From Paractinoplanes toevensis (GTDB lineage: Bacteria > Actinomycetota > Actinomycetes > Mycobacteriales > Micromonosporaceae), in contig NZ_BOQN01000053.1 in NCBI RefSeq assembly GCF_018332695.1, forward strand, positions 1-64,000: a stretch of DNA of 64,000 nucleotides, given 5' to 3'. Made by a program: the position numbers and the translations under genes. Under the pieces are notes generated by a model. It saw nothing but the letters and a program-made list of their open reading frames with translations, ran no database searches and had not been told where the DNA came from. Each line of letters opens with the position of its first letter. Position 1 is the stretch's first letter. This document shows, piece by piece, positions 14,495 through 22,744 of the stretch.

Positions 14495-15802
14495 TCAAGT
14501 GGCGGTGACGAGGGCGTGCAGTAGGGCCCAGGACTCGGCTGGGTTGACTCGTTCGTCCATGTCCTGGCGCAGGAAGGCGGTGATCCGGGGCCACAGGGCG
14601 TTGGCGCGGTCGGCCTCCGGGTTGGTGCCCGGCACGTAGGCGCCGATCTCCACCAGCTCGCGCACCTCGCGGTGGGCGGCCATCAGGCGGCGCAGCTCGG
14701 TGGCGTCGGCGCGCTGTTCCCGGCTGGTGATCTTGTTAGCGACCCGGGAGATCGAGTCGAGCGCCTGGACCGCCGGGAAGTGACCGGCGGTGGCCAGTTT
14801 GCGGTCGAGCACCACGTGGCCGTCGAGGATCGAGCGGGCCGCGTCGGCGATCGGCTCGTTGTGGTCGTCGCCCTCCACCAGCACGGTGTAGAGGCCGGTG
14901 ATGCTGCCGCGGGCGCCCGGCCCGGCCCGCTCCAGCAGCGAGGCGAGCATGGCGAAGACCGACGGCGGATATCCCCGGGTGGCCGGCGGCTCGCCGACCG
15001 ACAGGCCGACCTCACGCTGCGCCATGGCTGCTCGGGTCACGCTGTCCATCAGCAGCAGCACGTCATGCCCGTCGTCCCGGTAGTACTCGGCGATCCGGGT
15101 GGCTACCGAGCCGGCGCGCAACCGCACCAGCGGCGCCGCGTCCGAGGTCGCGATCACCACGACCGACCGGGCCAGCCCTTCCGGGCCGAGGTCGTGCTCG
15201 ATGAACTCGCGTACCTCCCGGCCGCGCTCACCGACCAGCGCGACCACGTTGATCTCGGCCGAGGTGCCTCGCGTGATCATGCTCATCAGGCTGGACTTGC
15301 CGACACCGGAACCGGCGAAGATGCCGATCCGCTGCCCCCGCCCGCACGGCACGAGCGTGTCCAGTACGCGTACGCCCAGGGGCATGGGTGCGTCGACCAG
15401 CTGTCGCTCCATCGCCGACGGCGGCGCGGCCTCGATGCTGACCATCTCGCCGCGAAGCGGCGGACCGCCGTCCATCGGCCGGCCCAGGCCGTCCAGGATC
15501 CGGCCCCGCAGGTCCGGGCCGACCGCGACGCGCAGTGGTGCGCCGGTGTTGGTCACCGGCGTGCCGGCGCCGATCCCGGTCAGCGGGCCGAGTGGCAGGC
15601 AGGACAGCTGCTGGCCGTCCAGCGCGGCCACCTCGGCGAAGATCGCCTCCGGCCCCTCGCCCATCTGCACCAGGTCGCCCACCCGGGCCTGCAGCCCACT
15701 CACCGTGACCCGCAGGCCGACGGCGCCGGTGACCCGGCCGCGGGTGAGCGGCCGGGCCGCGGTCACCGCCGCCGACATCCGATGCCGGAACAGGTCGGTC
15801 AT
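14495..15802 (-). CDS. fliI: Flagellum-specific ATPase FliI
   Basis: FliI is the hexameric ATPase of the flagellar type III export system, related to the F1 beta subunit. The 435-residue product has Walker A 'GSGVGKSS' at residues 164-171, the 'VVALVGERGREVREFIE' segment, Walker B 'DVLLLMDSVTR' and the family signature 'GEPPATRGYPPSVF'. Length matches E. coli FliI (457). The ATG is 21 bases after the fliH stop. FliH (regulator) and FliJ (rotor) flank it. Confidence 0.97.
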   Translation of the reverse strand: MTDLFRHRMSAAVTAARPLTRGRVTGAVGLRVTVSGLQARVGDLVQMGEGPEAIFAEVAALDGQQLSCLPLGPLTGIGAGTPVTNTGAPLRVAVGPDLRGRILDGLGRPMDGGPPLRGEMVSIEAAPPSAMERQLVDAPMPLGVRVLDTLVPCGRGQRIGIFAGSGVGKSSLMSMITRGTSAEINVVALVGERGREVREFIEHDLGPEGLARSVVVIATSDAAPLVRLRAGSVATRIAEYYRDDGHDVLLLMDSVTRAAMAQREVGLSVGEPPATRGYPPSVFAMLASLLERAGPGARGSITGLYTVLVEGDDHNEPIADAARSILDGHVVLDRKLATAGHFPAVQALDSISRVANKITSREQRADATELRRLMAAHREVRELVEIGAYVPGTNPEADRANALWPRITAFLRQDMDERVNPAESWALLHALVTAT

Positions 15803-15823
15803 GAAGCTCGGTCTCCTTACCGC

Positions 15824-16513
15824 CTAGATCCGCAGCGCCTCCCGGGCACGGAGGACCGCGGCCTCGATGGTGGCGTCCACCGACGCCATGCCGGTGTCGG
15901 CGAGCGCGTCGCCGGGGCGCAGCTTGGGGTCCGGGCGCAGGCTGACCCGGCGCCCCTCGTAGTCGAAGTCGGACGGTCCGTCACCGATCAGCGTCTGGTA
16001 GTCGGCCGGGCAGAGGCTGACGGTCAGCGCACCGGTCTCCGGCGCGGCCGCCATCGCCCGGCGCAGCGCGTCGGCACCGCGCCGCTGGTCGTCTTCCAGG
16101 GTGCGGCCGACGATCGCCTCGGCCAGCTCGAAAGCGTGCGTGAGCACCACCTCCTGGAGCTCGGTGAAGCTCGGCATGAGCTGGTTCTCCAGCGCGGTGA
16201 CGGCCCGGCCGAGCGCGTTCACGGCCTGCGCCAGGGCGGCGTTGCGGCGCTGTTCGTTCGCCAGTTCGCTGGCCCGCGCGCGGGCCGCCGCGTCCTCGGC
16301 GGCGGCCGCGGCCTCGCGTTGACCCTGGGCCCAGCCCTCGGCGTAGCCGGCGACCCGGGCCTCTTCCCGGCCCTTCGCCGAGGCCCCGCCGGAGCTGGGC
16401 GTTTCGTGCCGCAGGTCGACGCCGAACTGGGCGGCCTCGGCGGACTCGGCGACCGAACCGCGCAGGAACGGCAGCGGGCCCTCAGGCGATGAGCTCATCG
16501 GCCTCGCCGCCAC
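15824..16513 (-). CDS. fliH: Flagellar assembly protein FliH
   Basis: A 229-residue helical protein that binds FliI and brings it to the export gate. The middle contains the typical GxxxA/Gln-rich helix 'GREEARVAGYAEGWAQGQRE' and an Ala/Arg coiled coil. The C-terminal domain has 'LAEAIVGRTLEDD', where FliH-family proteins have 'LAxxIxxxxL'. Two starts are possible: GTG 16513, with 'GAGG' 7 bases upstream, and ATG 16498, where the purine run is too close. I used GTG. Either overlaps the 3' end of fliG. Confidence 0.88.
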   Translation of the reverse strand: MAARPMSSSPEGPLPFLRGSVAESAEAAQFGVDLRHETPSSGGASAKGREEARVAGYAEGWAQGQREAAAAAEDAAARARASELANEQRRNAALAQAVNALGRAVTALENQLMPSFTELQEVVLTHAFELAEAIVGRTLEDDQRRGADALRRAMAAAPETGALTVSLCPADYQTLIGDGPSDFDYEGRRVSLRPDPKLRPGDALADTGMASVDATIEAAVLRAREALRI

Positions 16514-17507
16514 GCTGGACCTCGATCTGGCCGGAGTCCTCGAGCGAGCGGATCACCGAAACGATCTTCGCCTGGGCCTCCTCGACCATCTTGACCTTGA
16601 CCGGGCCGAGCAGGTCGATCTCCTCGATGAGGTTCTCCCGGCCGCGCTCGGAGAGGTTCTTGGTGATCTTGTCGCGGACCGTCTCCGGTACACCCTTGAG
16701 CGCGGTGGCCAGGTCGGCCGGCTCGACCTGCCGCAGCACCAGCTGCACGGCGCGGTCCTCGAGGTTGACGACGTCCTCGAACATGAACATCCGGCGCCGG
16801 ATCTCCTCGGCCAGCTCGGGGCTGCGGGCGTCCAGGGCCTCCAGGATGAGTCGCTCGGTGGTGCGGTCGGCCCGGTTGATGATCTCCACGAGGGGCTGCA
16901 GGCCGCCGACCGTGGAGAGCTCGTCCGGCTGGAGCACGGTGGAGAGCTTGCGCTGCAGGGCCGCCTCGACCTGCCGGATGATCTCGGGGGAGGTGCGGTC
17001 CATCACCGCGATCCGGTGCGCGACCTCGGTCTGTACCTCGAGCGAGAGGCCGGCCAGGATCGCCGAGGCGAGCGCGGCCGGGATGTGTGCGAGCACCAGC
17101 GCGATCGTCTGCGGATGCTCGTACTGCACGTAGGAGAGCAGTTGCCGGGGGTCGGCGTGGCTGAGGAAGTTGAACGGGATGTCGTTCATCGAGGCTTCGA
17201 GGCGATCCAATATCAACGCCGCGCGCTCCTTGCCGAGCGACGCCTCGAGCAGCTCACGGGCGTAGTCCATGCCGCCGGAGCCGGCGTACCGGGTGGTCGC
17301 CATGGCGTAGAACTCGTCCATCACGTCGTCGACGACGGTGGGTTCGAGCTTGCCCAGCCGAGCGATCTCGGCCGAGATCATCTCGACTTCCTTCTCCGAC
17401 ATGCTGGACATGATCTGCGCGGAATGTTCCTTGCCGAACTGGACCAGCATGATCGCGGCCTTGCGCACGCCCGTCATCGACAGCGTCGTTAGCTGCGGTG
17501 TGCTCAA
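16482..17507 (-). CDS. fliG: Flagellar motor switch protein FliG
   Basis: FliG joins the C-ring to the MS ring and carries the torque helix that meets MotA. The 341-residue protein shows the armadillo-like middle and C-terminal domains with 'EHPQTIALVLAHIPAALAS', the linker 'MFMFEDVVNLEDRAVQLVLR' and 'LLGPVKVKMVEEAQAKIVSV'. Length agrees with E. coli FliG (331). The start is TTG 17507, with 'GAGGAGAG' 7 bases upstream. A hairpin terminator separates it from fliF upstream. Confidence 0.97.
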   Translation of the reverse strand: MSTPQLTTLSMTGVRKAAIMLVQFGKEHSAQIMSSMSEKEVEMISAEIARLGKLEPTVVDDVMDEFYAMATTRYAGSGGMDYARELLEASLGKERAALILDRLEASMNDIPFNFLSHADPRQLLSYVQYEHPQTIALVLAHIPAALASAILAGLSLEVQTEVAHRIAVMDRTSPEIIRQVEAALQRKLSTVLQPDELSTVGGLQPLVEIINRADRTTERLILEALDARSPELAEEIRRRMFMFEDVVNLEDRAVQLVLRQVEPADLATALKGVPETVRDKITKNLSERGRENLIEEIDLLGPVKVKMVEEAQAKIVSVIRSLEDSGQIEVQRGGEADELIA

Positions 17508-17565
17508 CGCGTACTCTCCTCAGCCCGTCGGGGGAACTTCTCTGCGTTACCAAACGGAGCGAAAA

Positions 17566-17591
17566 GGGCGGTCGGCGGAAGCCGACCGCCC
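17566..17591 (-). terminator. Hairpin terminator between fliF and fliG
   Basis: On the minus strand an 11-bp perfect stem with a TTCC loop is followed by TTTTCGC, 11 bases after the fliF stop. It looks like a standard intrinsic terminator placed inside the flgB-to-fliK unit, so it probably lowers expression of fliG and genes beyond it relative to fliF. Confidence 0.8.
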
Positions 17592-17602
17592 ATTTCGTCG
17601 TG

Positions 17603-19222
17603 TCAGTGCACCGGCGCGTCGGCGGCGAGCCAGCCGCGTAGCAGCACTGCCATCTCCTCAGGCTGATCTTTGACCATCTGCTCGATCTCCCGCACTCGTT
17701 CCTCCCGAGCTTCCCCGTCCGAGTAGCTCTCCGGGGCGGCTTCCAGCATCTGGGCCGGGATCGCGCTGTTCAGTTCCGCGAGGCGCTGCTGCTCCAGCGC
17801 GGCCTGCATGTCCTCCAGATGCTTGCGCTCCTCCGGGGTCAGCGCCTTGCGCTTCTTCGAGCGGCGACTGGCCCGCCAGGCGAGGAAGAGCAGCGCCAGC
17901 ACGACCGCGGCGAGCGCGCCCGTCTTGATCATCGTCAGCTGTTTGGCCGACTGGTCGGCCACCGCGGCGGCGTTCAGAGCCTGCTGGGCCGCCTGGGCCG
18001 CGCTGGTGTCGAAGGGCATGGCGCTGACCGCGATGGTGTCGCCGCGGGTCGAGTCGATGCCGGCCGCCGCGCTGACCAGCTGCTGCACCTGGGCCGGGTC
18101 GATGGTGCCGGCGGTGGTGCTGTCCAGCAGGACGGCCACGTTCAGCTTCTTGATGCTGCCGGGGGCGCTCTTGCGGGCCTCGGTGGTCTCGTTGATCGCG
18201 TTCTGCTTGGCCGAGTTGCTGTTCTCGTACTGACCGGTGCCGGTGGTGCCGGTGGTGCAGCCGGGGCCGGAGATGTTGTCCGGGCCGAGGACGCCGCCGG
18301 CGCAGTTACCGGAGTTGTTGTACGCCTCGCGGCTGTTGGTCTCGGAGAGGGCCGGCAGCGACGGGTCGGAGTTGTAGGTCTTGCTGTTCGTCGTGGTCTG
18401 GTCGAAGTCCAGCTCGGCGGTGGTGGTGACGACCGCATGCCCGGGACCGACCACGCTGTCCAGCATGTTCTGCAGCGAGCTGTTCATCCGGTTCTGGAAG
18501 GCGACGGTCTGCGACTCGCTGCCGCTGTCCCCGCCGGTGCCCACCGCCGCGCCGCCGCCGGTCGACAGGATCTTGCCGTCCGCGCCGGCCACGGTGATCT
18601 CGGTCGGATCGAGGCCCTCGACGCTGGAGGCGACCAGATGCACGATGGACTGCACCTGCTGGCTGGACAGCGGAGAAGTCGAGCTCGAGGCGACCAGGAC
18701 GGAGGCCGTCGGCTGGTCCTGGTCGTCGGCGAAGACGTCCTTCTGCGGGATGACGAGGTGCACGGTGGCCGCCTCGACACCGTCGATCGACTTGATCGTG
18801 TTGGAGAGTTCACCCTCCAGGGCCCGCTGATAGTTCGTGTGCTGCATGAAGTCGCTGGTGGTGATGCCCTGCTGGTCGAGCAGGGAGTAACCGGTCCCGG
18901 CGTCGCCGGGCAGGCCCTCGCCGCTCAGCGACAACCGCAGGGTGTTCACCTGATCCTGCGGGACGAGCACCGTCTGGCCGTCGTTCGCCAGCTCGTAGCT
19001 CGTGCCGGACTTCTGCAGCGACTCGACGATCGCGCTGGCGTCCTTGGTCGACAGGTTGTTGAACAGGATCGAGTACGTCGGCTTCGACGCCCAGGTGGCG
19101 AAGAAGTAGGCGCCGACGACGAGAGCGATCACCGCCGCGAGCGTGACGGCCTTCTGGCCCGGCGTGAAAGACCGGAAGGTGTCCGTGACGCGGCGGACCG
19201 GAGCGGGAAGGCGGTCGGTCAT
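17603..19222 (-). CDS. fliF: Flagellar MS-ring protein FliF
   Basis: FliF builds the MS ring in the cytoplasmic membrane, the base on which rod, C-ring and export gate assemble. The 539-residue protein has an N-terminal membrane helix ('KAVTLAAVIALVVGAYFFATW'), a YscJ-like domain ('SILFNNLSTKDASAIVESLQ'), and ring-building domains with 'AATVHLVIPQKDVF'. A Gly/Thr/Ser-rich insert with two cysteines follows (around 'GPGCTTGTTGTGQYENSNS'), then the second helix ('MIKTGALAAVVLALLFLAWRA') and the FliG-binding tail ending 'VLLRGWLA'. Its ATG is one base after the fliE stop. Confidence 0.96.
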   Translation of the reverse strand: MTDRLPAPVRRVTDTFRSFTPGQKAVTLAAVIALVVGAYFFATWASKPTYSILFNNLSTKDASAIVESLQKSGTSYELANDGQTVLVPQDQVNTLRLSLSGEGLPGDAGTGYSLLDQQGITTSDFMQHTNYQRALEGELSNTIKSIDGVEAATVHLVIPQKDVFADDQDQPTASVLVASSSTSPLSSQQVQSIVHLVASSVEGLDPTEITVAGADGKILSTGGGAAVGTGGDSGSESQTVAFQNRMNSSLQNMLDSVVGPGHAVVTTTAELDFDQTTTNSKTYNSDPSLPALSETNSREAYNNSGNCAGGVLGPDNISGPGCTTGTTGTGQYENSNSAKQNAINETTEARKSAPGSIKKLNVAVLLDSTTAGTIDPAQVQQLVSAAAGIDSTRGDTIAVSAMPFDTSAAQAAQQALNAAAVADQSAKQLTMIKTGALAAVVLALLFLAWRASRRSKKRKALTPEERKHLEDMQAALEQQRLAELNSAIPAQMLEAAPESYSDGEAREERVREIEQMVKDQPEEMAVLLRGWLAADAPVH

Positions 19223-19223
19223 G

Positions 19224-19571
19224 TCAGGCCTGCATCCTCATGATCTCTTGGAAAGCTTCCACGGCCTTGTTGCGTACCGCGAGCGTGAGCTGGAGACCGA
19301 GCTGAGCTTCGGTGGCGGCCATGGTGTATTGCGCCGGGTCCTGCAGGGTTCCGTCGGCGACCTGGACCGCCAGGTCGCTGGCCTTCGACTGCGAGGCTTG
19401 CACGCTCTCCAGACCCTTGGACAGCATGCTGGTGAAGCTCTCGCTGGGACCGTTGACCGCCTCGGCGGCGTTCGCCGCCGGGTTCGATCCGGCCAGGCCG
19501 GCGACGCTGGACACCGAGTCCAGACCGCCTACCGCGGATAATCCGCTGATGGCACTGATCGGCGAGATCAT
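19224..19571 (-). CDS. fliE: Flagellar hook-basal body protein FliE
   Basis: FliE (115 residues) joins the MS ring to the rod. The C-terminal half holds the family pattern 'SFTSMLSKGLESVQ' and 'AQLGLQLTLAVRNKAVEAFQEIMRMQ' (given in part). The N-terminus is Ser/Gly/Ala-rich, as in other actinobacterial FliE. The ATG is 5 bases after flgC. Flanking flgC and fliF support the call. Confidence 0.93.
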   Translation of the reverse strand: MISPISAISGLSAVGGLDSVSSVAGLAGSNPAANAAEAVNGPSESFTSMLSKGLESVQASQSKASDLAVQVADGTLQDPAQYTMAATEAQLGLQLTLAVRNKAVEAFQEIMRMQA

Positions 19572-19576
19572 CTAAC

Positions 19577-19969
19577 TCACTTCCCCAGGTTGATCGCGGC
19601 GGCGTAGGAGTCCTTGGCGCGGTCGACGACCGCGAGGTTCGCCTGGTAGGCGCGCTGGGCCATCATCATCTGGGCCATCTGGCTGCCCAGGTCGATGTCC
19701 GGCTTGCGGACGTAACCCTGGCCGTCGGCCAGCGGGTTGTCCGGCTCGTAGGTGAGTACGCCCTGGGCGCTACCCATGGCCACGCCGCCGACCTGGGCGC
19801 CGTTGCCGTCCGCCGCCTCCTGGGCGACCACGTAGCGTGCCTGGAAGGCCTTCTCGGACGTACGGCTGGTGTTGTCGATGTTGGCGATGTTGTCGGAGAC
19901 CGCGTCCAGCCACTTGCGGTAGACGGTCACGCCGGAGCCGGCGACTCCGATGGCGTTGAACGTGCTCAT
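19577..19969 (-). CDS. flgC: Flagellar basal-body rod protein FlgC
   Basis: A proximal rod protein of 130 residues. It has the N-terminal bb-rod motif 'VSDNIANIDNTS' (ANxxT/N type) and the C-terminal 'MMMAQRAYQANLAVVDRAKD' helix shared by FlgB, FlgC, FlgE and FlgG. The 'GVLTYEPDNPLADGQGYVRKPDID' stretch (shortened) is specific to FlgC. ATG 3 bases after the flgB stop. Confidence 0.95.
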   Translation of the reverse strand: MSTFNAIGVAGSGVTVYRKWLDAVSDNIANIDNTSRTSEKAFQARYVVAQEAADGNGAQVGGVAMGSAQGVLTYEPDNPLADGQGYVRKPDIDLGSQMAQMMMAQRAYQANLAVVDRAKDSYAAAINLGK

Positions 19970-19972
19970 TTA

Positions 19973-20320
19973 TCAAGCCCCCTTGATCGCGTCGCGCAGC
20001 ATCGAGTACTTGGAATCCATGGCCCGCAGCGTCAGCTGGTAGCGCATCGTGGTGTCGATGTGCGACAGCGTCTCCTCGTCGAGGTTGACGTTGCTGCCGT
20101 TGAGGCGGGTCGGCTCGAGCGAGTCCTGGACGCTCGGGGAAACGCTCGAGGGCGACTCGCCCTTGGCGATCGCGCCGTGCAGCGCCTGCTCGAATTCCAC
20201 CTTACGGGCCCGGTAGCCGGGGGTTTCGATGTTTGCGATGTTGTTCGCGATAGCGGTCTGCCGAGCCGCGAGACCGGCGGCGGCAACCCGCAGCGAGGAT
20301 GACGAGACGTCGTCGAACAC
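19973..20320 (-). CDS. flgB: Flagellar basal-body rod protein FlgB
   Basis: A proximal rod protein of 115 residues; first gene of the flgB-flgC-fliE-fliF unit. It shows 'RQTAIANNIANIETPGYRAR', the rod-protein N-terminal motif, and a C-terminal helix 'YQLTLRAMDSKYSMLRDAIKG'. I chose the GTG at 20320 because AAGGAG lies 5 bases upstream and the protein then begins at the expected place. The open frame extends further upstream to 20689 without support. A FliA-like promoter lies 74 bases upstream of the start. Confidence 0.94.
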   Translation of the reverse strand: MFDDVSSSSLRVAAAGLAARQTAIANNIANIETPGYRARKVEFEQALHGAIAKGESPSSVSPSVQDSLEPTRLNGSNVNLDEETLSHIDTTMRYQLTLRAMDSKYSMLRDAIKGA

Positions 20321-20393
20321 AGCAGCTCCTTGGAGGTCAGTCCAGGTGCCGTTCCGTGGCTTCTCGGGGAGCAATCCGTTGCTCGTATCATGC

Positions 20394-20421
20394 ATTTCGG
20401 CCTGACCGCCGATCCGCTGAG
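20394..20421 (-). promoter_or_regulatory. FliA-like promoter for the flgB-to-fliK operon
   Basis: Read on the minus strand: CTCA (20421-20418), 16 bases, GCCGAAAT (20401-20394). Spacing and sequence match the elements before fliM and flgN. It follows directly after the terminator of the fliC unit and leaves a leader of about 65 bases before flgB. Confidence 0.65.
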
Positions 20422-20453
20422 CGTGTAACGGTTGCCGCGAGGTTGCACGCGAA

Positions 20454-20487
20454 AAGTCCCGGAACCCCATCCGGGGCTCCGGGACTT
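20454..20487 (-). terminator. Terminator after the fliC-fliD-fliS unit
   Basis: A 15-bp stem with one mismatched position (20454-20468 against 20473-20487), an ATCC/GGAT loop and a TTTT run on the minus strand, 3 bases after the stop of the fliT-like gene. Confidence 0.85.
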
Positions 20488-20490
20488 CGG

Positions 20491-20805
20491 TTACATTGCG
20501 CGGTCTACGTAGACCGGGCGTTTGACCGCCTCGCCGGTCTCGATCCGGGACGTCATCGCGGTCTGCCGGCGATTCGCCGTCAGCCGCCGGGCGATCTCCT
20601 GGGCCGCCTTCAGCTGACGGGTGAGGATCTCGTCCGCGCGTGGCTTGAGTTCCAGCGGCAGGGCGCCGAGCTCCGTGGGTGGCTTCCACAGGTCGGCCGG
20701 CGGGGTCTCGGCGTGCCGATGTTCGTCGGCGAGCATCGCCTCGACGTTGGCGACGTCCAACTCGAGCTCGTCCAGAGCGTCGATCCAGGCGCCGTTCCAG
20801 TCCAT
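20491..20805 (-). CDS. Small protein in the FliT position
   Basis: A 104-residue helical protein starting at ATG 20805, 2 bases after the fliS stop. The position after fliD and fliS is where the FliD chaperone FliT usually lies, and size and predicted helices fit. Sequence similarity to FliT is not recognisable by eye: the N-terminus 'MDWNGAWIDALDELELDVANVEAML' (shortened) is acidic and the C-terminus basic. Longer in-frame extensions upstream run through fliS and are not used. A role as FliD chaperone is inferred from context only. Confidence 0.6.
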   Translation of the reverse strand: MDWNGAWIDALDELELDVANVEAMLADEHRHAETPPADLWKPPTELGALPLELKPRADEILTRQLKAAQEIARRLTANRRQTAMTSRIETGEAVKRPVYVDRAM

Positions 20806-20807
20806 GG

Positions 20808-21188
20808 TCAGCCGGCGACCGCCGCGGCGGCCGCCTCTCGCCAGGTGTCGCGCAGCGGTTCGGCCAGGTTGCGGATGGCCGCCACCCGGTCGGCGTCGCG
20901 GGCGATGTTCGCGCCGATCAGCTCGGTGAGCATCCAGCCGTAGATGTTGGCCAGGGCGGGCGCGCCCGACCAAGCCTCGACGTCCAGGCTGGTGCGCAGT
21001 TCGATGACGATCTCCTGGGCGTGGGTGATCTTGTCGTGCGCGGCCTCCCGTTCCTCCGCGCGCAGTGCCTGCTCGGCCTGCATGAGGTCGAGCACGAGGC
21101 GGTCGTACAGCATGAGCAGGAGCTTGGCGGGTGAGGCGGTATTGATGGAGTCCTGCAGGTAACGGTCACGCAAGTGCGGGGCGGTCAT
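20808..21188 (-). CDS. fliS: Flagellin chaperone FliS
   Basis: FliS binds the disordered C-terminus of flagellin before export and, in Bacillus, cooperates with FliW-CsrA control. The 126-residue protein has the family's 'RYLQDSINTASPAKLLLMLYDR' start (quoted here in part) and a four-helix bundle with 'LRTSLDVEAWSGAPALANIYGWM'-type helices. Length agrees with B. subtilis FliS (133). It follows fliD by 50 bases and is followed by the fliT-like gene. Confidence 0.94.
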   Translation of the reverse strand: MTAPHLRDRYLQDSINTASPAKLLLMLYDRLVLDLMQAEQALRAEEREAAHDKITHAQEIVIELRTSLDVEAWSGAPALANIYGWMLTELIGANIARDADRVAAIRNLAEPLRDTWREAAAAAVAG

Positions 21189-21238
21189 CGGTCTCCTCGA
21201 TCAACGCTGTGGTGGCTGGTCAGGACGATGCGTACGGG

Positions 21239-22627
21239 TCAGCCGAGGCCGGCGAGCTGCCCGGCGAGCCAGGTGGACTGGTTCTTGAGGTTGCCGAGGG
21301 ACACCTCGAGATTGGAGTACTGCTTCTGCAGCGCCAGCTTCTTGGCCGCGAGCCGGACGTCCCAGTTGCTGATCTGGGTGTTGAGGCTGTCGATCTCGTT
21401 GTTGCGCCCGAGGATGACCGACTTGAGGTTGGTCGTCATCGTGGTGGTCATCTTCTCGATCTGGGTGCCGAGCTTCTGGCCGGCTTCCTTCACCCGGTCC
21501 GGGTTGGTGGCGTACGCGTTGAGGAACTCGGAGCGGGTGAACTTGAGCTGCCCGTCCTGCTGGAGCTCGATGCCGAGGTTCTTCAGCGACTTGATCTTGT
21601 CGGTGATGTCGGCGCCGCCGGCCGCCTCCTCCGACCAGTTCAGGCCGGTGCTGATCGAGCCGAGGATCTTCGACGCGATGTCCCGGACCGAGAAGTCGCC
21701 GGTCAGCGGCGAGCCCGTCTTGGTGGCCGGGTCGTACGCGGTCTGGGTGGAGATCTCGGTGAGAGCGGCGTTGGCGGCGTCGACGAACGCCTGCATCTTG
21801 TCGGCGATCGCCCCGGTGTCGTTGGTGACGTCGATGGTGACGTCGTTCTCCTGCTTCGAGACGGTGAGCGTGACGCCGTTCATCAGGCCGGTGAACGTGT
21901 TCGTGTCACTGGTCACCGTGTAGGTGGAGCTGCCGCCCCCCTCGACCTCGATCGTCGCGCTCTTGGCCGCCGTGGTCTCCGGCGAGGTGCCGTTGGCGCC
22001 GAGCCCGTCCAGGCCGGTGATGGTGAAACCGTTGCTGGCGCCCGATTTGCGGCCGGTGATCTGCAGAACGCCTTCGCTGTCCGACGTCTTCATGACGTAC
22101 GCCGAGACGCCCGCGTCGGAGTCGTTGATCGCCTTGGCGATGCCGGCGGCCGATTTGTCCGCGGTGATGTCGATGTCGTACTGCTTGCCGGCGGTGGTGG
22201 TGATCGAGATCGTGTCGGGCGCCGACGATATGGGGGCGGGCTTGGTGTCCAGCTTGCCGTCGCCGTCACCGTCGACGTAGGTGGTCACCTTCATCGTGGT
22301 GGCCTGCTTGCTGGCCAGCGAGGTGACGTCGAAGGTGAGGCTGCCGGTGGTGGCGCTGAGGTTGGTGGAGGTGCTGACCGCGACCGAGGAGGAGCTCGAG
22401 GTGGCCGCGATGGCGCGCCAGGTGCCGAGCTGGTTCAACGCCCCGGCCGCGCTCTTGAACGCGGCCACCTTGGCATTCACCGACGTGTACGAGGCCGAGG
22501 CGGTCTGCGCCGTGGTGACCTTGGCCTTCAGACGGTTCTGCGGAGCCTGCTCCACCTGCATGAGCTGGGCGATCACCGTCGACGTGCTCATGCCGCTGAC
22601 AAGTCCGTCTACAGAGCTGGACGACAC
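21239..22627 (-). CDS. fliD: Flagellar filament cap protein FliD
   Basis: FliD forms the cap under which flagellin polymerises. The 462-residue product has the N-terminal 'SSVDGLVSGMSTSTVIAQLM' motif of FliD, coiled terminal regions and a Thr/Ser-rich central domain. The C-terminal 'MTTNLKSVILGRNNEIDSLN' helix is also typical. GTG 22627 has 'AGGCAGG' upstream; the longer frame to 22666 runs into a region with no ribosome site. Between fliC and fliD lie both a terminator and a promoter-like motif. Confidence 0.93.
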   Translation of the reverse strand: MSSSSVDGLVSGMSTSTVIAQLMQVEQAPQNRLKAKVTTAQTASASYTSVNAKVAAFKSAAGALNQLGTWRAIAATSSSSSVAVSTSTNLSATTGSLTFDVTSLASKQATTMKVTTYVDGDGDGKLDTKPAPISSAPDTISITTTAGKQYDIDITADKSAAGIAKAINDSDAGVSAYVMKTSDSEGVLQITGRKSGASNGFTITGLDGLGANGTSPETTAAKSATIEVEGGGSSTYTVTSDTNTFTGLMNGVTLTVSKQENDVTIDVTNDTGAIADKMQAFVDAANAALTEISTQTAYDPATKTGSPLTGDFSVRDIASKILGSISTGLNWSEEAAGGADITDKIKSLKNLGIELQQDGQLKFTRSEFLNAYATNPDRVKEAGQKLGTQIEKMTTTMTTNLKSVILGRNNEIDSLNTQISNWDVRLAAKKLALQKQYSNLEVSLGNLKNQSTWLAGQLAGLG

Positions 22628-22658
22628 AGTGGCCTGCCTTTCGGTGCGGAAAAGAAGC

Positions 22659-22692
22659 GGGGGCAACCGGCGCGGTTCTGCCGGCTACCCCC
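22659..22692 (-). terminator. Terminator after fliC, upstream of fliD
   Basis: A 13-bp stem with two G-T wobbles (22680-22692 against 22659-22671), loop of 8, followed on the minus strand by CTTCTTTTCC. It would end most flagellin transcripts before fliD. Confidence 0.78.
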
Positions 22693-22695
22693 ACC

Positions 22696-22722
22696 TATTC
22701 GGCCGTGAGCGTTGCGTATTCA
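22696..22722 (-). promoter_or_regulatory. FliA-like promoter for fliD
   Basis: Minus strand: TGAA (22722-22719), 15 bases, GCCGAATA (22703-22696), one base from TAAA in the -35-like element. The transcription start would lie inside the first arm of the fliC terminator, so the fliD message would lack a full hairpin. Confidence 0.5.
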
Positions 22723-22744
22723 GTTCCAAGCGGTAGCAGCTCGG

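Noticed and set aside
20321..20689. An N-terminal extension of FlgB
   Set aside because: It would run through the flgB promoter-like motif and a terminator and gives a Pro/Arg-rich sequence. The GTG at 20320 has AAGGAG and the expected protein start.
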